64,000 nt of DNA from Scortum barcoo (Eukaryota > Chordata > Actinopteri > Centrarchiformes > Terapontidae): NCBI GenBank assembly GCA_023238725.1, contig CM041540.1, positions 1,949,001 to 2,013,000 of the forward strand. Reading direction: 5' to 3'. A program made the position numbers and the translations under genes. Positions 60,601 through 64,000 of this stretch are shown here, piece after piece; position 1 is the stretch's first letter; each line of letters starts with the position of its first letter. The notes beneath the pieces were generated by a model, which saw only the letters and a program-made list of their open reading frames with translations, was not told where the DNA came from and did no database searches.

Positions 60601-61276
60601 TTTATCTCCCTTTTCTTTATTTCCTCCGTGTCTAAAAAGTCGATGTCTCACGCTCGCAGCTGCACATCTATTTTTCTTCCTCCAGGTTTGAACCGAAACT
60701 CAACCCGGCTCCATTATTTTGTGAGCTGAACATGATCTCGGCCTGATTCTCTCGTTCTCTCCGAGGACTTGACCTGCCTAACGTTGGCCTGATTCCATTT
60801 CTCTTCTGTCTCTGTGTACGTTAGGACGGAAAAAAAAAAAAAAAAATTTAAAACTTCAAATTTAATTTCAGCCTCTCTGCAGATTTGAACTTAAACTTGA
60901 CCTGATGGTGATTATTTCCTCTGCAGACTCTGAGCTGTACGTCTCCTTGTAGATTTGATTGTAAACTGCCAAATTTAATTTCCTTTTTCTGTATAACAAC
61001 TGGGCTTAATTCCATTTTGTTCTCTGCAGGGTTGAGCTCCATCTCCTCTCTCTCTTTATCTGTTTTTAGATCCATCTCTATTAAAATCGGCCTGATTCCA
61101 TTCCTCTTTTTCCATGTCTTTGTTTTTTTGTTTTTTGTTTTTTTTTTAGATCCGTCTGTATGCTCGGCCGGATGCCATTTCGAGCGGCGCCGGGGACTAC
61201 GCTCTCCACATCACCAAGAGGCTTCTGGGATTTTACCAGGACTACTTTAAAGTTCAGTACTCGCTGCCCAAGCTCG
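29593..61276 (+). CDS. trhde: trhde, TRH-degrading ectoenzyme (5' part, exons 1-4 of a longer gene)
   Basis: This is a split gene whose coding pieces are 29593-30090, 34813-35057, 45280-45556 and 61150-61276. Joined, they give 1147 nt, or 382 codons plus one base, with no stop. The product is the N-terminal part of thyrotropin-releasing hormone degrading ectoenzyme (pyroglutamyl peptidase II), a type II membrane M1 metallopeptidase that removes pyroglutamate from TRH outside the cell. Recognition rests on strong resemblance to the vertebrate family: the RPRTTERHI tail, one membrane anchor, the FPCFDEP motif, the LSNMPVE and MSTYYLAWA blocks, and the LYARPDAI and GDYALHITKR blocks. All junctions have GT-AG borders with compatible phases (0, 2, 0, 1). 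The mammalian protein is about 1020 residues, so roughly 60 percent is missing, including the AAMEN and HEXXH motifs, which should be encoded beyond the right edge. No frameshift or broken residue is seen. Confidence 0.94.
31010..31370. promoter_or_regulatory. Candidate conserved non-coding element, intron 1
   Basis: A stretch free of simple repeats with TTATTTGCAT, GGCTAATTAACC, GCCAATTAAAAAGCC and GCGAATTAGG words. It has the texture of a vertebrate enhancer. Inference only. Confidence 0.25.
32738..32990 (-). mobile_element. LINE-like 3' remnant in intron 1
   Basis: Begins AGATTTATTGCCAAAAGC, then CACATACAAGAAATCTGACT and GTGCATAACAAGTAAG, an arrangement I know from fish LINE 3' regions (TTATTGCCAAGT...ACAAGGAATTTG). 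Antisense to trhde. Confidence 0.5.
33565..33860. mobile_element. MITE-like element with terminal inverted repeats
   Basis: The left end contains GAGCACATTTACATGCAC and the right end contains GTGCATGTAAACACACTGTG, which are imperfect inverted repeats about 280 bp apart. No coding sequence lies between. It resembles non-autonomous elements common in fish. It lies in intron 1. Confidence 0.5.
33977..33990 (+). promoter_or_regulatory. CTCF-like motif in trhde intron 1
   Basis: ACAGCAGAGGGCGC matches CCASYAGRKGGCRS at 13 of 14 positions, in the same orientation as the site at 26759. Confidence 0.45.
34813..35057 (+). CDS. trhde: trhde exon 2: N-terminal M1 domain
   Basis: This exon encodes residues 167-247 plus two bases of codon 248. 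The acceptor is a CTT-rich tract ending in ag|gtggac and the donor is gacg|gtacac. The 245 nt take the phase from 0 to 2. The product starts VDRVSV, has a variable Gly-rich loop (GAGGRPTNRPGGG), then a beta-rich stretch with YVVVLHREL and YRLNVSF. It ends with the well-conserved DELLGFFRSSY, which in mammalian TRHDE is ENELLGFFRSSY. The split Arg codon (CG + T) is completed by exon 3. A (CA)n-rich stretch starts immediately after the donor. The reading frame continues by chance to 35307 through that stretch, but the extension has no family similarity and is intron. Confidence 0.93.
35256..35502 (+). repeat. (CA)14 and long interrupted (TG)n arrays
   Basis: (CA)14 at 35256-35283 and TG arrays at 35426-35502 with CACG interruptions, about 200 bp after exon 2. 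Confidence 0.95.
36170..36212 (-). mobile_element. Foldback family, single arm
   Basis: GGTTTCCTGTGGCTGCTTCA followed by CAATAAAAGCC is the reverse complement of the arm at 20671-20700, with almost no differences over about 30 bases. Confidence 0.55.
37240..37690 (+). mobile_element. Near-complete copy of the 'AAGTACTTT' dispersed element
   Basis: Contains CAGAGGGAAATATTGTACTT, TTATTTGACAGCTG, CAGTATATAAAGTAG, ACTTTAATACTTTAAGTATA, TAATACTTTTGTACTTTAGT and ACTTTTACTTCAGTAAGAGA in the order found in the common teleost element. The same words occur in part at 6424-6840 and 58143-58250. Confidence 0.6.
37860..38060. promoter_or_regulatory. Candidate conserved non-coding element, intron 2
   Basis: Repeat-free, with a dense set of homeodomain/POU-type words: TTTGCATCATTGATT, TTTAATTAAAG and an exact octamer ATTTGCAT at 38005-38012. 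The composition resembles deeply conserved developmental enhancers, but conservation cannot be tested here. Confidence 0.25.
38961..38995 (+). repeat. (AC)17 microsatellite
   Basis: Perfect AC array in intron 2. Confidence 0.95.
41478..41612 (-). mobile_element. LINE-like 3' remnant in intron 2
   Basis: Contains AGAATCAGAATCAGCTTTAT, GGTCAGGTATGTGAACACCT and ACAAGGAATGTGACTCC, a well-known fish LINE terminal segment, followed by a degenerate A-rich region. Antisense to trhde. Confidence 0.6.
42127..42645 (+). repeat. Cluster of one (CA)n and four (TG)n arrays
   Basis: (CA) at 42135-42156, then TG arrays near 42237-42261, 42408-42429, 42559-42580 and 42614-42645, just before the pyrimidine tract. 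Confidence 0.9.
42657..43720 (+). repeat. ~1.06 kb pyrimidine-rich tract in intron 2
   Basis: The + strand is dominated by C and T in diverged CTTCCTCC, TTCTCC and TCTCTC words, with a (CT) run at 42717-42734. It opens a 425-codon frame whose Ser/Leu/Phe composition is only the tract read in triplets. It is preceded by (TG)n arrays at 42408-42645. Confidence 0.85.
45280..45556 (+). CDS. trhde: trhde exon 3: core of the M1 N-terminal domain
   Basis: This exon encodes the last base of codon 248 and residues 249-340. The acceptor is ctccctcag|ttacctg and the donor is gttacg|gtgagt, so it ends in phase 0. It carries the most conserved part seen here: VTQFSPIHARKAFPCFDEP (the M1 FPCFDEP motif), YKATF, LSNMPVE, DGWVTNRF and MSTYYLAWAVCNFTYRET. 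The asparagine of CNFTYRE (residue 327) is a potential glycosylation site. The GC content is far above the flanking introns, and there are no stops or gaps relative to the family. Confidence 0.95.
46990..47720 (+). repeat. Local duplication with TATGATCCAG minisatellite, split by a LINE tail
   Basis: TATGATCCAGTATCT, TTTGCCTCA, a pyrimidine segment and AACCTAGTTTAACTAA occur at 47041-47110 and again at 47540-47630. Words like TATGACCCAG and TATGATCCAG repeat at 46998-47053 and 47655-47715. The LINE-like segment 47106-47500 lies between. Confidence 0.65.
47106..47500 (-). mobile_element. LINE-like 3' end with (TTAGA)n tail in intron 3
   Basis: A (TTAGA)4 run is followed by CAACTTTATTGTCATTACAC, ACGAAATGCAGTTTAGCATC and many TATGTACAGT-like words. 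This is the familiar reverse complement of a fish LINE 3' end. It separates two copies of a local duplication (46990-47105 and 47530-47720). Confidence 0.6.
48081..48109 (+). repeat. (AC)14 microsatellite
   Basis: Perfect AC array in intron 3. Confidence 0.95.
50404..50598 (+). repeat. Diverged ~131 bp tandem duplication with A23 tract
   Basis: CAGCTTCCTCTGACAGAAAC at 50404 recurs at 50535 as CAGCTTCATGTGACAGAGAC. Both are followed by CATCCCTCCATCCTCC-like pyrimidines and then AGAAAGAA. Poly(A) at 50481-50503 separates the two. Confidence 0.55.
51390..51505 (+). mobile_element. LINE-like 3' tail remnant
   Basis: A T/G-rich stretch is followed by TAGGACCCTCGAAAATAAGG and GCTGCATCTTTGTCAATAAA. 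This resembles the fish LINE 3' segment with a GGACCCC...AATAAA layout. Confidence 0.4.
53890..54185 (-). pseudogene. Decayed LINE reverse transcriptase fragment
   Basis: Read on the minus strand, this stretch encodes FADDTT at 54051-54068, the FADD form of the catalytic Y/FADD box of non-LTR retrotransposon reverse transcriptases. It is preceded by a SNHIITFADD-like context and followed, after frameshifts, by NVNKTK and then IVDFRRTRA at 53945-53971, which is the normal order in fish LINE ORF2 proteins. In-frame stops and shifts show it is dead. The clade (CR1/L2/Rex1-like or another) cannot be fixed from this piece. It lies in intron 3, antisense to trhde. Confidence 0.8.
54206..54233 (+). 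repeat. (GT)14 microsatellite
   Basis: Perfect GT array directly beside the LINE relic at 53890-54185. Confidence 0.95.
54340..54495 (+). repeat. Purine-rich tract next to a (TG)n array
   Basis: About 155 bp of AGGAGAGG-type sequence, mostly purine, starting about 110 bp after the (TG)n at 54206-54233. Confidence 0.7.
54790..54880 (+). mobile_element. Short dispersed repeat fragment
   Basis: TTTCCAGTCTTTATGCTAAG followed by CTATGCAGACTG and GTATTTAACTGAGAGTG has the order of a common teleost repeat. A weaker relative may lie at 11215-11250. Confidence 0.4.
55021..55040 (+). repeat. A20 homopolymer
   Basis: A-tract without an obvious retroposed body upstream. Confidence 0.95.
55865..56110 (-). 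mobile_element. tRNA-derived V-type SINE (DANA-like)
   Basis: On the minus strand the element starts GCACGGTGGCTCAGCAGTTC, a tRNA-like A-box region. A degenerate B-box region (GGGCTTAAACCC) and the core with TTTGCATGTTCT and TTTCCTCCCACAG follow, as in vertebrate V-SINEs such as zebrafish DANA. The tail side runs on through AAATTGCCCCC and a GTGAATG stretch. Diverged and presumably old. It lies in intron 3. Confidence 0.8.
57290..57535 (+). pseudogene. Decayed LINE ORF2 C-terminal fragment
   Basis: Three short blocks in different frames follow the order found after the reverse transcriptase catalytic box of fish L2/Rex1-type LINEs: NLSITLDSNF (57297-57326), FHLKNIF (57352-57372) and HWLPIKSRIDF (57470-57502). 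The region between the second and third blocks is shortened, so this copy has frameshifts and an internal deletion. It lies in intron 3 in the sense orientation. Confidence 0.75.
57835..57883 (+). repeat. (AC)11 and (TG)7 opposed pair
   Basis: AC array at 57835-57856 and a TG array at about 57869-57882, about 12 bp apart. They could form a short hairpin. Confidence 0.85.
58143..58255 (+). mobile_element. 5' part of the 'AAGTACTTT' dispersed element
   Basis: Starts GGGTGGAAAGTAATCAGATA with TTTTTACTCAAGTACTT, the typical beginning of this teleost element, then AACAGCTGGAGTTAC. Only the 5' part is present. Confidence 0.6.
59585..59765 (+). mobile_element. Possible dispersed repeat rich in TTAGCATG
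   Basis: ATTTAGTCATAAACCAATGA, AGTGCTAATTAACA and two TTAGCATG words at 59660-59760 resemble a frequent fish repeat. Assignment is from memory of its general form. Confidence 0.35.
61150..61276 (+). CDS. trhde: trhde exon 4: start of the catalytic domain
   Basis: This exon encodes residues 341-382 plus the first base (G) of the next codon. The acceptor is a long T tract ending ttttag|atccgt and the donor is agctcg|gtaagg. The product reads IRLYARPDAI, SSGAGDYALHITKR, then FYQDYFKVQYSLPKL. It follows mammalian TRHDE closely, including DYALHITKR and the SLPKL that precedes the loop leading to the AAMEN exopeptidase motif. The unfinished codon starting with G fits the Asp that follows SLPKL in the family. 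No further exon is visible in the remaining 2.7 kb, so intron 4 runs off the window. Confidence 0.94.
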
Positions 61277-64000
61277 GTAAGGCTTCTTCTTCTTCTTCTT
61301 CACCTTCTTCCTTTGACGTGTTGCTGTTGAAGGATCACGTTCGGTTAAAGGCAGAGAGAAACGTTGTGTTCCCTCTTGAAGTTTGATTTCCTGTCAGCTT
61401 TCATTAAATTAAAAAAAACGCTGTTAACTTTTTATCCCCCTGCTGATCCAAATTTGGAAAGAGAGAGAGAAAAAAAAACAACTCCCCCCTTCCTGGGCTT
61501 TCAAGGAAGTCAGCCAACTCTTTGTCCTTCGTACAATTCGCTGTTGGGTTCATCAATTTGTACTCATATCAGGCGAAGAAGAAGCGCTGGGTCCTCCTTT
61601 TTCCTCGCGGGCGTCGGGGGGCTGTACAGTGTGATTAGGTCTGGGAATTAAACCTCAGTCAATCCCCGCACAGCCGTTTGTGTTCAAACACTGGTGCATT
61701 TGAGAGTTTGGGCTTATTCAGTGAAATGAAAATAAAAGATTCAGTAAAATGATGTGTTAATACTCAGAGTGAGATGTCAAAGTCAGAACTGCACCTTGTT
61801 GTACTGAAACTTAACGCCAACTCTGTCCCTTCATCTCGCTTATTTTTAGACTTGAATGAGTCATTATTAATTAAATTATCTTGTGTGCGCTGCAAAACAT
61901 CTTTGAAGCGTTTTGAAACAGATCTGTGTGGTAGGAACAGATGAAGTTGGTGCACTTGAATGCACCGAGCTGACATGTGAAGTTAAAGCACTGAAAGAAG
62001 CTGAAGTGGTTTGAAACGAAGGCAGTGAAATGTCAGTAAATGTAAAATGATGCAATGAAAGAGGTTTGTGTGATGGTTTGGGTGGACGTGATTAAAAGTT
62101 TCAGTGGAAGTCCTGAAAGGAGCTGAAGTGTCAGTTCAGGTGATAATAGTCGTTTTACTCTCTTGACAATGAAATATTTTGTATTTATAACAGTACTGAA
62201 TGAACTTGAAGCACTTAACTTAATAATATTTAGACTTTAGGTTGAAGTGGCTTTAAAATAGAACCAATAAAAAACATTTGTGGAAGTTCAAGTGGACGTG
62301 ATGAAGTAGTTGAAGTGTCACTAACAAACACTGAAAGGAGGTGAAATGTCAGTTAAATGTCCTAAAAATTTGTCACTGTAGGTTTTCACAAAACATTTGT
62401 AAAGATCTTAATGAACCTACATCAGAGAAAAGACAAAAATTACATAAGATACGTACATTTAAAATCTGTGAAATGCATGCAATAAAAGAGATTTGTGCGA
62501 CATTATAACTACAGAAGACAATTTTCAAAGCCCTTTAATGTGAATTCGCTCGACTCCATATTTAATTTTCAGATTACTGGTGCACAAAAGAGTCTCACCT
62601 TGTTAAATTATGAAAGTGTTTATCTTTATTTGATGCTAACAGTTTGTACTCACTTTTCCAAACATGGCGAACCAAATTTGTTTCATCGCTGATGTCTGGC
62701 AGCAGTAAGTGTCTCAGTAAGTTGGTAAGACATTAAAATGGAAATACTGAAAGAAAAGTGACAGAAGAGAGAGTGAGCGTAACCTTTTTACTGCAGCGTT
62801 CTCACTTTGGGACGGTTGGTCGACCTTTTTATCCTGATTCCTATTAAACCTCATTGTATTAATACATAATGCAACACTGGGACACTTTTTCCTTTCTGGT
62901 CTGCAGGTTTTAGTTCAAGCTGTAAAACTTTCATCTCTCTCTCTCCTGAAGAACGAGCGTGCCGTTCTGTGCGACCGTCTTTGGTGTTTACGCTCGCCTC
63001 CTTTTCCTGTCCAAGTTAATGAATCGTGTCAGAACAGTCGCGTTTCATCTCCCGATCCTTCTTCTTCTGTCCTCATAATTGTTTGTGTTTTACACTTCTG
63101 TCCCGCCAGAATCAATTAGCCATGTCACAGCGGTGCATTTCCTTTTTTTTTCTTTTTTTTTTCCTCTTCTCTCCACGCCCAAACAAGCTAATGTGATCAC
63201 GGTGGCTCCATATTGTGTATGTCAGTGCACTTCCTTCCTGTCCACATTCATTCATCACATTAGGAATTCACTTTTAGTCAAGGCTTCCTGTTTGTTTCTC
63301 TCGCTCAGATTAGATTTGACATTTACTTCCCCTTTCTGACCTTTACGCTGATACTGGCAGCATTACTGCATCCATGCTGAGATAACGGCAGTATCACAAG
63401 GCTGCACAAAGATGCCGAGCGAAGATCTCCGAGACGTCGGGAACTCAGTCGGGGTCGAACTGGATGACGGGGAAGTTTTAGCATCTCTCAAAGGTGCTTT
63501 TTGAATGTTTACAAGTAGTCATGTCATCTTTTAAATTACACTGGAAATGTGAGGTTTTCTTTCAGTGCCAATGACGCACTGGAACAAAATGTCTCCACTG
63601 CAACAAAACACATAAAACAGCAGGTAGAAAATGCATCAGGACAGAAAAACCTCATGCATTAATACACATATATGTGCTGCCCGAGAATAGAGATATGTTC
63701 TTGCTGCAATAAATAGCTTGTGCAATAAAAGAGTTAGCGTTGTATTTTTTAGCCATGTTAGCACATTATGGACAATAAGGTCGTCCAGTCGGTCCACCAC
63801 TTTAGTTCAGACTGATCATTTCATAGAGAGGTTTGTGGCCCACAGAAGATGAATCCTAATGACTTAAGTGATTGTTGTTTTTCATTTAGTATCATCAGCA
63901 AGTTTGAAATTTCACTTATTTTGCAAAATATCTTAACGTCCAACAGTATTTTCATGCAGACATCAGCTGGACTGCCATCCATGAATTTTGAAATTTGGCC
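61277..64000 (+). other. trhde: trhde intron 4, first 2.7 kb
   Basis: Starts with gtaagg after exon 4. It carries a degenerate repeat at about 61970-62370 and otherwise AT-rich DNA. No further exon resembling the next trhde block (the one leading to AAMEN) is visible. Confidence 0.85.
61970..62372 (+). repeat. Degenerate repeat with CTGAAAGGAGCTGAAGTG words
   Basis: ACTGAAAGAAGCTGAAGTGG (61990), CCTGAAAGGAGCTGAAGTGT (62112), ACTGAAAGGAGGTGAAATGT (62332) and interspersed GAAATGTCAGT words show a scattered repeat in intron 4. Confidence 0.5.

Larger units (their letters stand above)
45557..61149 (+). other. trhde: trhde intron 3 (15.6 kb)
   Basis: Bounded by gtgagt and a long T tract plus ag. 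It contains a diverged duplication around a LINE tail (46990-47720), an A23 tract, LINE reverse transcriptase relics on both strands (53900-54185 and 57290-57535), a V-SINE (55865-56110) and microsatellites. The stretches 45600-46990, 48120-50400, 51520-53880 and 60000-61120 show no assignable feature. Confidence 0.9.

Overview
The window is nuclear DNA from a vertebrate, almost certainly a percomorph-type teleost fish. The evidence is a multi-exon vertebrate gene with GT-AG introns, very dense (CA)n/(TG)n microsatellites, and many relics of repeat families typical of bony fish: a tRNA-derived V-type SINE, LINE 3' ends and decayed LINE reverse transcriptase, a Tc1-like terminus, and AT-rich foldback elements. 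No bacterial or phage features, no CRISPR array, and no tRNA or rRNA gene were recognised.

One protein-coding gene is supported: the 5' part of trhde (thyrotropin-releasing hormone degrading ectoenzyme, an M1 zinc aminopeptidase) on the + strand. Four coding exons join in frame: 29593-30090, 34813-35057, 45280-45556 and 61150-61276. They give 382 complete codons plus one base, covering the cytoplasmic tail, the transmembrane anchor, the extracellular stalk, the N-terminal M1 domain and the start of the catalytic domain. The zinc site and the rest of the protein lie beyond the right edge. A CpG-rich block at about 27600-28460 is the likely promoter and 5' UTR region.

Layout: 1-27500 is intergenic, AT-rich and repeat-laden, with a polyadenylation-signal-like AATAAA near the left edge that might end an upstream gene. 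27500-29592 is the putative promoter/5' UTR. 30091-34812 is intron 1, 35058-45279 is intron 2 (with a pyrimidine tract of about 1.1 kb), 45557-61149 is intron 3 (LINE relics, SINE, minisatellites), and 61277-64000 is the start of intron 4.

Most long open frames are not genes. They are runs through microsatellites, purine/pyrimidine tracts or repeats. I did not find convincing evidence of a previously undescribed biological system. The more interesting observations are structural and regulatory: composite purine-tract/CA and TG/pyrimidine-tract blocks in inverted orientation, recurring opposed TG/CA pairs, a 3 x 23 bp repeat with a near-palindromic core, two CTCF-like sites flanking the trhde promoter, and a few candidate conserved non-coding segments.
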